From Euzebya rosea (GTDB taxonomy: Bacteria; Actinomycetota; Nitriliruptoria; Euzebyales; Euzebyaceae), in contig NZ_PGDQ01000019.1 in assembly GCF_003073135.1 (NCBI RefSeq), positions 30,788-94,787 on the forward strand: a DNA stretch of 64,000 bases. Direction: 5' to 3'. Within the stretch, counting starts at the first letter, position 1. Each line of letters opens with the position of its first letter. Of the stretch, positions 21,295-28,720 are shown piece by piece. The notes beneath the pieces are model-generated. The model had not been told where the DNA came from and searched no databases. It was given only the letters and a program-made list of their open reading frames with translations. The position numbers and the translations under genes were made by a program.

Positions 21295-22869
21295 ATGGCC
21301 AGCTCACTCGTCATCCGGATGGCACTGTCCATCGTGCTCGCCGCAACGGCGGTGGCACCCGCCGCCGCGCTCCAGCCGGAGGAGGAGCGGTGCCTGCCCG
21401 TGCCGGTGGTCGACGACCGGTGCGAGTCGTGGCAGCTCGTCCACGACCCCGTCGCCGACGCCGACGAGCCGTACCAGCAGCCCTCGGCCATGGTCACCTC
21501 CACCAGCGCCGACCTGATCGCCGTGGCCGGCTACGGCGCCCAGGACCTGTTCGACACCCAGGGACAGGCCCACAGCGCATGGCGCATCCTCGGCATCGAC
21601 CCCGACACCGGGGAGGTCCGCTGGCTGAGCCGACCCGGCCTGACCGACGCCTACAGCCGGCCGCTCGGCATCCACATCACCGACGACGGCTCCACGGTCC
21701 TGGTCGCCGGGTACCGCGCGTCGGCCTTCGGGCAGGCCGACGCCCTGATGGTCGTCATGGCGCTGGACGCGGCGACCGGTGCGGTCCGCTGGAGCACGAC
21801 GGTCGACGGCGGTCGTGCAGACGCGCGCAGCGCGGATGCCCGCGGCTGGTTCGTTGCCGAGGCCGACGGCTCCGTCCTCGTCCTGGGCACGCATCGCCAG
21901 GCACCGCCGGCGGTCGCCCAGGGCCTGGTCGTGGTCCGCCTCGACGGGGCCACGGGCGAGCCGACGGCGATCCGCCTCGTCCCCGGCGTGATCCCCACTG
22001 GCACGTCGGTCCCGGCTGGCCTGGCCGTCAGCGCCGACGGCAGCCACGCGGTGGTCGGTGCCACGGTCGACGGGGTGGGCACCTACGACCTGGACATGCT
22101 GGCGGTGGGCCTCGACCTGTCCGGCGGCGGCCTCGACGTGGCCTGGTCCCACGCGTGGGACGGCGTCGGCGCCAACGCCCCCGACCGCGTGCACGGCATG
22201 GCCGCCGACCCCGAGGACGGGCTCGTGGTCCTCACCGGCATCTCCAGCAACGACGTCGACGGCCCCCCGTTCGACGTCGACTACGCCACCGCGACCATCG
22301 CCTACGACATGCAGACCGGTGCACGCCGCTGGCTGTCGCGCGAGATGCTCGCCGAGCGGATCGCCATGCCGTCGGGCGTTGCCGTCGACGACGGACGCGT
22401 CGTCGTCGTGGGCGGCAGGTCCGTGGACGGCACCGGTCAGGGCTACGCCCTCGGCCTCGACGCGACCGACGGGTCCACGGGCTGGGTCGCGCCCATCGAC
22501 ACGCCCGACCGGGATCGGGAGACCGCCACGGCCGTCGCGGTCAGCGGCGACCACGTCGTGGTGACCGGCAGCTCGTCCTCGTCGGTGGCGGCAACCGTCA
22601 TGCCCAACCGCGCCACGATCTCCGACACGCTGACGGTCGCCCTGTCCGCCAGCGACGGCGCGCCTCGCTGGACCGCCCGCCACAACAGCACCGACATCGG
22701 CGACGACGCCGGCCGCGCGGTGACCGTCACCCCGTCGGGCGACGCCCACGTCCTCAGCCAGGTCACCCGCAACATCGACATGGACGAGAACTTCTACGAC
22801 CTCGCCGTGCTCGGCTACCTGCACACCGCCACCCCGCTGGCGCTGCCCGACGCGATCGGTCAGTCGTAG
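21295..22869 (+). CDS. Secreted PQQ-type beta-propeller protein
   Basis: A 524-residue protein with a Sec signal peptide (MASSLVIRMALSIVLAATAVAPAAA, cleavage near residue 25). The start is ATG with ribosome site GGGGGGAA. The mature protein is a series of propeller blades with repeated phrases of the WD/PQQ type: ILGIDPDTGEVRWLSR, VMALDAATGAVRWSTT, AYDMQTGARRWLSRE, GLDATDGSTGWVAP and ALSASDGAPRWTAR. Each blade ends in a Trp. The quinone ligands of true PQQ dehydrogenases are not recognisable, so it is more likely a binding or scaffold protein outside the cell. Its 3' end overlaps the opposing Lrp gene by 10 bases. Confidence 0.8.
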   Translation: MASSLVIRMALSIVLAATAVAPAAALQPEEERCLPVPVVDDRCESWQLVHDPVADADEPYQQPSAMVTSTSADLIAVAGYGAQDLFDTQGQAHSAWRILGIDPDTGEVRWLSRPGLTDAYSRPLGIHITDDGSTVLVAGYRASAFGQADALMVVMALDAATGAVRWSTTVDGGRADARSADARGWFVAEADGSVLVLGTHRQAPPAVAQGLVVVRLDGATGEPTAIRLVPGVIPTGTSVPAGLAVSADGSHAVVGATVDGVGTYDLDMLAVGLDLSGGGLDVAWSHAWDGVGANAPDRVHGMAADPEDGLVVLTGISSNDVDGPPFDVDYATATIAYDMQTGARRWLSREMLAERIAMPSGVAVDDGRVVVVGGRSVDGTGQGYALGLDATDGSTGWVAPIDTPDRDRETATAVAVSGDHVVVTGSSSSSVAATVMPNRATISDTLTVALSASDGAPRWTARHNSTDIGDDAGRAVTVTPSGDAHVLSQVTRNIDMDENFYDLAVLGYLHTATPLALPDAIGQS

Positions 22870-23279
22870 CGCCTGAGCACCACGAACGTCGTCGTCCGGG
22901 TCGTGGCTGGCCAGCGCTTGATCTCGTCGAGGGTCGCGTCGAGGTCGGCAGCGGTCGGTGCCTCGAAGCGGACCAGCAGGTCGTAGGCCCCGGCCACCGC
23001 CTCGGCCTCACGGAACGCCGGCATGGCCGACAGCCGACGGACGTACCGGGCGGTGTCGCCGGTGTCGGTCTCGATGCCGACCCGGGCCACGTGCGCCGCC
23101 GGATCGTCGGGCAGGGCCACGTCCGCGTGGTACCCGCGGATGATGCCGTCGCGTTCCAGCCTGCGCACCCGGGCAAGCGCCGCGGTGCGCGACAGGCCCA
23201 CGGACCGACCCAGCTCCGCCATCGTCAGGCGCGCGTCGTGCCGCAGCTCGCGGACGATCGCGTGATCGAGGTCGTCCAC
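22860..23279 (-). CDS. Lrp/AsnC family transcriptional regulator
   Basis: A 139-residue regulator: winged helix-turn-helix LDHAIVRELRHDARLTMAELGRSVGLSRTAALARVRRLERDGIIRGY followed by a RAM ligand-binding domain (AFREAEAVAGAYDLLVRFEAP). The start is GTG 23279 because a strong GGAAGGAG ribosome site lies 7 nt upstream and VDDLDHAIVREL is the normal Lrp opening; an ATG at 23327 has no ribosome site. It is divergent from the lysine aminotransferase gene, as in Mycobacterium tuberculosis where lrpA (Rv3291c) neighbours lat (Rv3290c). It probably senses lysine or another amino acid and controls the aminotransferase operon. Confidence 0.88.
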   Translation of the reverse strand: MDDLDHAIVRELRHDARLTMAELGRSVGLSRTAALARVRRLERDGIIRGYHADVALPDDPAAHVARVGIETDTGDTARYVRRLSAMPAFREAEAVAGAYDLLVRFEAPTAADLDATLDEIKRWPATTRTTTFVVLRRYD

Positions 23280-23389
23280 GTGCCCGCTCCTTCCGTCCCG
23301 GCCCGGCTGCTGACGATCCGTCGGCATGTTGCCATCGACTCGACGGAATGGCTAGCCGATCTGACACTCCCTGCCCGCACCATGCCCCC
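23280..23389. promoter_or_regulatory. Lrp/lat divergent control region
   Basis: The 110-bp gap contains TTGCCA (23329-23334), 18 nt, then TAGCCG (23353-23358), a plausible sigma-70 type promoter reading toward lat with a leader of about 30 nt. It is the expected binding site for the Lrp protein, although no clean palindrome is visible. Confidence 0.35.
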
Positions 23390-24703
23390 ATGCGACCCAA
23401 CGACGTCCACGACTCCCTCCGCGCCCACGTCCTCGTCGACGGCTACGACATGGTGCTCGACACCGCGGCCTCCCGGGGGTCGTGGCTGGTCGACGCCCGC
23501 ACGGGCGACCGCTACCTCGACGTGTTCACCTTCTACGCGTCCTCGCCGCTCGGGATGAACCACCCCGACCTGCTGGAGGACGAGGACTTCCGCGCCACCC
23601 TCCTCGAGGTGGCCATGAACAAGCCGGCCAACTCCGACGTCTACACCGTGGAGATGGCTCGCTTCGTCGACACCCTCGCCCGGGTCCTCGGCGACGACGC
23701 GCTGCCGCACTACTTCTTCATCGAGGGCGGGGCCGCCGCCGTCGAGAACGCCCTGAAGGTCGCGTTCGACTGGAAGTCCCGCCACAACGCCATGCACGGG
23801 CGGGCCGCCGCAGGCAGCCGGGCGATGCACCTCACGGGTGCGTTCCACGGCCGCAGCGGCTACACGATGTCGCTGACCAACACCGACCCGGCCAAGGTCG
23901 CGAAGTTCCCCAAGTTCGACTGGCCCCGGCTGACCACCCCGATCGTGCGCCACCCGCTGGCCGACCACGCCGACGACCTGGCCCGCCAGGAGGCCGTCGC
24001 GCTGGCCGAGGCCGAGGCCGCGTTCGCCCGCTACCCCCATGACATCGCCTGCATCATCGCCGAGCCGATCCAGGGCGAGGGCGGCGACAACCACCTGCGG
24101 CCCGAGTTCCTCCGCGCCCTGCAGGAGCTGGCCCACGCCAACGACGCCCTGTTCGTCCTCGACGAGGTCCAGACCGGCGCCGGCATCACCGGTCACGCCT
24201 GGGCCCACCAGGGCATGGGCCTCGAGCCCGACGTGATCGCGTTCGGCAAGAAGCTGCAGGTCTGCGGCGTCATGGCCGGCCGACGTGTCGACGAGGTGCC
24301 CGACAACGTGTTCCGTGTCTCCAGCCGCATCAACTCCACCTGGGGCGGCAACCTCACCGACATGGTCCGCGCCCGCCGGATCCTCGAGGTCGTCGAGTCC
24401 CGGGACCTGATCACCAACGCCAAGGTCCAGGGCGAGCACCTGCTCGGCCGCCTGCTCGACCTCGCCGAGACCCACCCCGAGCTGGTCAGCAACGTCCGCG
24501 GCCGTGGGCTGCTGTGTGCCGTCGACATGCCCGACAGCGACACCCGTGACCGGGTGACCACCCGCCTGATGGCCGAGGAGAAGGTCATGATGCTGGGCTG
24601 CGGCACCCGCACTCTCCGCTTCCGCCCGTCCCTCGCCGTCACCGCCGAGGAGCTCGACATCGCCGTCGACGCCCTCGACCGCGTCCTCTCCACCATCCGC
24701 TAG
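23390..24703 (+). CDS. lat: L-lysine 6-transaminase
   Basis: A 437-residue class-III PLP aminotransferase moving the epsilon amino group of lysine to 2-oxoglutarate, giving 2-aminoadipate 6-semialdehyde. Family markers of LAT are VFTFYASSPLGMNHPDLL, MNKPANSDVYTVEMA, YFFIEGGAAAVENALKVAFDWKSR and LTGAFHGRSGYTMSLTNTDP. The PLP aspartate is in FVLDEVQTGAG and the Schiff-base Lys in DVIAFGKKLQVCG. It starts at the second ATG (23390), where homology begins; 14 residues of extra frame lie upstream. It is followed after 13 bp by an aldehyde dehydrogenase that would oxidise its product. Confidence 0.94.
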   Translation: MRPNDVHDSLRAHVLVDGYDMVLDTAASRGSWLVDARTGDRYLDVFTFYASSPLGMNHPDLLEDEDFRATLLEVAMNKPANSDVYTVEMARFVDTLARVLGDDALPHYFFIEGGAAAVENALKVAFDWKSRHNAMHGRAAAGSRAMHLTGAFHGRSGYTMSLTNTDPAKVAKFPKFDWPRLTTPIVRHPLADHADDLARQEAVALAEAEAAFARYPHDIACIIAEPIQGEGGDNHLRPEFLRALQELAHANDALFVLDEVQTGAGITGHAWAHQGMGLEPDVIAFGKKLQVCGVMAGRRVDEVPDNVFRVSSRINSTWGGNLTDMVRARRILEVVESRDLITNAKVQGEHLLGRLLDLAETHPELVSNVRGRGLLCAVDMPDSDTRDRVTTRLMAEEKVMMLGCGTRTLRFRPSLAVTAEELDIAVDALDRVLSTIR

Positions 24704-24716
24704 GAGCATCCGCACC

Positions 24717-26273
24717 ATGACCCGCACCGTCACCTCCGTCATCAACGGCAAGGCCGTCACCGACGCCGCCGGCACGATGACCCTCAACAACCCCGCCGAC
24801 CTGTCCGACCACGTCGCCGACGTCACGCTGGCCAGCTCGCGCACCTTCCTGGACGCCTGCCGCGCCGCCAAGGACGCGCAGGCCGAATGGGCCGCCACGC
24901 CCGCCCCGACCCGCGGCCGTGCCATCCAGCAGATCGGCCGGCTGATCGAGGCCAACAAGGAACGGCTGGCCACGCTGGTCACCCGCGAGATCGGCAAGCC
25001 CTACCCCGAGGCGCTCGGCGAGGTCCAGGAGATGGTCGACACCTGCGACTTCTTCCTGGGCGAGGGACGCCGGCTGTACGGCCAGACCGTCCCCTCGGAG
25101 ATGCACGACAAGCAGCTGTTCACCTTCCGCCGTCCGGTGGGGTCGCTGGCGATCATCACCGCCGGCAACTTCCCCGTCGCCGTGCCGTCGTGGTACCTCG
25201 TGCCCGCGCTGCTGTGCGGCAACAGCGTCACCTGGAAGCCCGCGGAGTACGCCGCCGCCAGCGCACAGGCGACGGCGGAGCTGTTCTGGCACGGCGGCCT
25301 GCCCGAGGGCCTGCTCAACCTCGTGATCGCCGACGGCCCAACCACCTTCGAGGGGCTGGAGCTCGGCATGGACGCCGGCGTCATCGACAAGGTCGGTTTC
25401 ACCGGCTCCGTCGAGGTCGGCCGCCGCATCGGCGAGCTTGCCGGCCGCAACCTGCAGCAGGCCACCCTGGAGCTGGGCGGCAAGAACCCGCTGGTCGTCA
25501 TGCCCGACGCCGACCTGGACCTGGCCGTCGAGGGGGCGCTGTTCTCCGGCTTCGGCACCTCCGGCCAGCGGTGCACGTCGCTGGGCACCGTGTTCGTCCA
25601 CGAGTCCATCCACGACGAGTTCCTCCGTCGCTTCGACGAGGCCACCCGGGAGGCGAAGGTCGGCGACCCCATGGACCCCTCGGTGCTGTACGGCCCGATG
25701 ATCTCCCAGAAGTTCTGTGACAACGCCGAGCGCTGGCTGGACGCCGTGGAGGGTCACCACACCCTGCACGGGTCGACGGGCACCGGCCGCATCACCGCCG
25801 ACAACCCCCGTGAGGGTTTCGTCGGCGACCCCGACGCCGGCATCTTCATGCACCCCACCATCGTCGACGGCATCACCGCCAAGGACGAGCTGTACCGCAA
25901 CGAGACGTTCGGCCCGATCGTCGGCGTCGGCACGTTCGCGGACTTCGACGAGGCCATCGAGCTGGCCAACGGCCACGGCTACGGGCTGTCGTCGTCGATC
26001 TACACCACCGACCCCAGGACCGCGTTCCGGTTCGCCGAGCGGATCAGCGCCGGCATGACGTCGATCAACAACTCCACGTCCGGCGCCGAGGCACACCTGC
26101 CGTTCGGCGGCAACGGCAAGTCGGGCAACGGCTCTCGCCAGTCCGGCATGTGGGTCATCGACCAGTTCACCCGCTGGCAGTCGGTCAACTGGGACTACGC
26201 CGGCAAGCTGCAGAAGGCGCAGATGGACGTCACCGACGTCTCCGCCGACCTGGACTTCCGCCTGGCCGACTGA
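24717..26273 (+). CDS. Aldehyde dehydrogenase (2-aminoadipate semialdehyde / piperideine-6-carboxylate type)
   Basis: A 518-residue NAD(P)-dependent aldehyde dehydrogenase. Visible motifs are AIITAGNFPVAVPSWYLVPALLCGNSVTWKPAE (cofactor site), VGFTGSVEVGRRI, catalytic Glu in TLELGGKNPLVV, catalytic Cys in GTSGQRCTSLG near residue 285, and NETFGPIVGVGTF. It has an ATG start with GGAGCATCC upstream. Placement directly behind lat indicates oxidation of 2-aminoadipate 6-semialdehyde (or its cyclic form) to 2-aminoadipate, completing the lysine 6-aminotransferase catabolic route. Substrate assignment rests on context, not on a diagnostic residue. Confidence 0.85.
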   Translation: MTRTVTSVINGKAVTDAAGTMTLNNPADLSDHVADVTLASSRTFLDACRAAKDAQAEWAATPAPTRGRAIQQIGRLIEANKERLATLVTREIGKPYPEALGEVQEMVDTCDFFLGEGRRLYGQTVPSEMHDKQLFTFRRPVGSLAIITAGNFPVAVPSWYLVPALLCGNSVTWKPAEYAAASAQATAELFWHGGLPEGLLNLVIADGPTTFEGLELGMDAGVIDKVGFTGSVEVGRRIGELAGRNLQQATLELGGKNPLVVMPDADLDLAVEGALFSGFGTSGQRCTSLGTVFVHESIHDEFLRRFDEATREAKVGDPMDPSVLYGPMISQKFCDNAERWLDAVEGHHTLHGSTGTGRITADNPREGFVGDPDAGIFMHPTIVDGITAKDELYRNETFGPIVGVGTFADFDEAIELANGHGYGLSSSIYTTDPRTAFRFAERISAGMTSINNSTSGAEAHLPFGGNGKSGNGSRQSGMWVIDQFTRWQSVNWDYAGKLQKAQMDVTDVSADLDFRLAD

Positions 26274-26286
26274 CCCCCGGCCGGCC

Positions 26287-27012
26287 TCAGGCCAGCCCCA
26301 GCACCCCGGGCAGCTCCGACAGCGCGTCGATCACGGCGTGGGCGTCGGAGGGATCGCCCGGGGTGTGGTCGTTGCGGACCCACACCGCCGACATCCCCGC
26401 TTCCACCGCACCCTGGATGTCGTCGATCGGCCGGTCGCCGACGAAGACACACCGTTCCATGGGGACCCGCAGGCGCTGCACGACGGTGGCGAACGGCTGG
26501 ATGTGGGGCTTCACCCAGTCGATCTCGGAGGTGTAGAGCCGCACGTCGATCAGCCCGTCGAGGCCGTCGCGCTCCAGGAACCGTTCGTGGAAGCTGCGTG
26601 GCCAGTGGGTGTTGGAGAGCATCCCGATCCTCAGCCCTGCCGCCCGCAGCGCCTGCAGCGTGGGCACCGCGTCGTCGCGGTGGCGGATGGTCGGGGTCCA
26701 CGCGTCGAGGTGGGCCTCCTGGGCGGCGTGCAGGACCGCCTCGGCGACGTCGACGTCCAGCACGTGACCGGCCTCCAGCAGCAGATCCATCAGCCGGGAG
26801 GACCGCATGGTCGTGGTCGTCTTGGCCCACGACGCCGCCTCGATGGCGACCAGCTGCTCGGTCAGCTCCTCGGCCCGCTCGGGGTCGATGCGTTCGGCTG
26901 CGACACGCCACATGTCGATCAGCTCGACCTCGACGTGTTCGGTGAGGGTGCCGCCCCAGTCCAGCACCACCGCCTCGAGCGGTTCGCCGGTCAGGGGCGA
27001 CACGATCGTCAT
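26287..27012 (-). CDS. HAD family hydrolase
   Basis: A 241-residue HAD-fold protein with motif I VVLDWGGTLTEH, motif II GMLSNTHW, motif III Lys near DWVKPHIQPF and motif IV CVFVGDRPIDDIQGA. The second acidic residue of motif I (normally DxD) is Gly here (DWGGT), reminiscent of the DxAGT of phosphonatases. The start ATG overlaps the stop of the upstream ThDP-enzyme gene (ATGA), so they form a two-gene unit. The substrate is unknown. It converges on the aldehyde dehydrogenase gene 13 bp away. Confidence 0.85.
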   Translation of the reverse strand: MTIVSPLTGEPLEAVVLDWGGTLTEHVEVELIDMWRVAAERIDPERAEELTEQLVAIEAASWAKTTTTMRSSRLMDLLLEAGHVLDVDVAEAVLHAAQEAHLDAWTPTIRHRDDAVPTLQALRAAGLRIGMLSNTHWPRSFHERFLERDGLDGLIDVRLYTSEIDWVKPHIQPFATVVQRLRVPMERCVFVGDRPIDDIQGAVEAGMSAVWVRNDHTPGDPSDAHAVIDALSELPGVLGLA

Positions 27013-28700
27013 TGCTGCCAGCCCTGCTGGCGGTACCAGCGATGCTGGTCGGTCGGCGGGGCAGCAAGCCGGCTGCGGACCACAAGCATGGTCGGGTCGG
27101 GCGCGGCGATGTGGGCGCGCAACGCCTTCGTCAGGTCCTCGCCGATGACCTCGATCACGTCGGCACGCATGCCGAAGGTCCGGGCGAGCGCCGCGAAGTC
27201 GGGGGTCGGCCGGTCCAGCGTCGTCGGGTCGAGGTCGAGGGTGTCCAGCAGCGGGCGCAGCCGTCCGGCGCCACCGTCGTCGACGACGAGCAGCGTGAGC
27301 GGCAGCTTCTCCCGAGCCATCGTGGCCAGCTCGCCGAGGTTGGTCAGCATGCCCTGGTCACCGACGACCGCCACGACCGGTTCGGTCGAGTCGGCCGCAG
27401 CCGCGCCGATCGCCGCAGGGATCGCCGAACCGACCGCGTCCAGCGTCGGGGGGAACCAGAGGGTCCGGGGAAGGGTCCACTCGTGGAACGCCGCCAACCA
27501 CCGTCCTGCCGCGCAGGGGTCGGTGACCACCGTGGCCCGGTCGGGGATGGCCGCGGACACGGCGGTGAGGAACGCCATCTCGGGACCGTGTGCCGCCTCG
27601 AGCTGGCGCCTGACGGTGGACCGGACCTCGTCCAGCCGTGACCGCACGACCGCGGTGCCGCCCCGGTAGCCGACGGTGTCGGCCAGGGCCTTGGTGAGGG
27701 TCCGTGCGTCGCCGCGCAGCAGCACGTCGGGCCGGTACCGCCGGCCGGCGGCAGCCGGATCGACGTTGATGGCGATCAGGGCGTCGGGGTCGGGCTGGGC
27801 ACCACCCTGGGTGGACTCGTCGTCGAAGTCGGTGCCGATGCCGACGATCAGGTCGGCGTCGTCCCACAGCGCCCCGACCGCGGGCAGGTGGGGTGGCATG
27901 CCGACCAGGCAGGGGTGGCGTGCCGGCAGCAGTCCGGCCGCGTGCACCGTCGTGACGACGGGCACACCGACCTTCTCCGCCAGCTCCGCGACCGCCCCAC
28001 CCGCGCCGGCGCGCATCGCGCCGCCACCGACCCAGATCAGCACGTTCTGGGAGGAGTCGACCAGGTTGGCCGCACGGCGCAGCTGGACGTGCTCGACGGG
28101 CTTTGCGGCCGTGGCCGACGAGGTGTCGGCGGGCTGGTCGGGATCCTCGGGTTCGGGGGCGACGGGAGCGGATGCGAAGCCCGGCGGCAGGTGGATCACG
28201 ACCGGTCCGCCGGGGGCGGTCATGGCCATCTCGCGTGCCCGGGACACCTGGGCCCGCAGGTCGTCGGTCGGCCGCAGGACGATCGAGCCGACCGTCACCT
28301 CCTCCAGCCCCACCGGCAGCGGCGCGACCTCGGCGGTGTCGCCGGGACGGACGGTCCGCGGGACGACCGTGGGGGAGTGGGAGATCACCAGGACGGGCGC
28401 GCCGAGCTGCCGCGCCTCCTCCAGCGCACGGAGCACCCCGAGGGTGCCGTCGCCGGGACCGGGCACCGCGACCGCGGGCCGTCCGGTGCGATGGGTCCAC
28501 CCAGCGGCGGCGGTCACCGCGGCGTCTGCCCGTTGCATCGCGACGAAGCGCAACCCCTGGGCTCGGAGCTGCACGATCAGCTCGAGGTCGTGTGGTCCGG
28601 GCACCCCGAACGCACGATCCGCTCCGGCTCGCTGCAGCGCCCTGACCAGCGCTTCTGCACCGGTCGGACCGCCTGTGTCACCGCCTGTGGGCATCGCCAT
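27009..28700 (-). CDS. Divergent ThDP-dependent (acetolactate synthase-like) enzyme
   Basis: A 563-residue protein with the three-domain layout of acetolactate synthase-type ThDP enzymes: an N-terminal PYR domain (TGAEALVRALQRAGADRAFGVPGP), a central domain (GGGAMRAGAGGAVAELAEKVGVPVVTT) and a C-terminal PP domain (AIPAAIGAAAADSTEPVVAVVGDQGML). The usual activating Glu of the PYR domain aligns with Ala58 (FVAMQRADAAVTAAAGW). The GDG..NN cofactor motif reads GDQ..DD. Start ATG 28700 is chosen because a TAGCGT box lies 7 nt upstream; GTG 28709 is the alternative. Relatives with an altered Glu exist (glyoxylate carboligase has Val). Reaction unknown. Confidence 0.75.
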   Translation of the reverse strand: MAMPTGGDTGGPTGAEALVRALQRAGADRAFGVPGPHDLELIVQLRAQGLRFVAMQRADAAVTAAAGWTHRTGRPAVAVPGPGDGTLGVLRALEEARQLGAPVLVISHSPTVVPRTVRPGDTAEVAPLPVGLEEVTVGSIVLRPTDDLRAQVSRAREMAMTAPGGPVVIHLPPGFASAPVAPEPEDPDQPADTSSATAAKPVEHVQLRRAANLVDSSQNVLIWVGGGAMRAGAGGAVAELAEKVGVPVVTTVHAAGLLPARHPCLVGMPPHLPAVGALWDDADLIVGIGTDFDDESTQGGAQPDPDALIAINVDPAAAGRRYRPDVLLRGDARTLTKALADTVGYRGGTAVVRSRLDEVRSTVRRQLEAAHGPEMAFLTAVSAAIPDRATVVTDPCAAGRWLAAFHEWTLPRTLWFPPTLDAVGSAIPAAIGAAAADSTEPVVAVVGDQGMLTNLGELATMAREKLPLTLLVVDDGGAGRLRPLLDTLDLDPTTLDRPTPDFAALARTFGMRADVIEVIGEDLTKALRAHIAAPDPTMLVVRSRLAAPPTDQHRWYRQQGWQQ

Positions 28701-28707
28701 GCCCGCC

Positions 28708-28713
28708 ACGCTA
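28708..28713 (-). promoter_or_regulatory. -10 box for leaderless ThDP-enzyme transcript
   Basis: On the minus strand TAGCGT lies 7 nt before the ATG at 28700. It overlaps the alternative GTG at 28709, which argues against that start. Confidence 0.45.
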
Positions 28714-28720
28714 CACAGGA

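Noticed and set aside
27009..28700. Acetolactate synthase (ilvB)
   Set aside because: The active-site Glu and the GDG..NN motif are changed and no regulatory subunit (ilvN) or ilvC follows.
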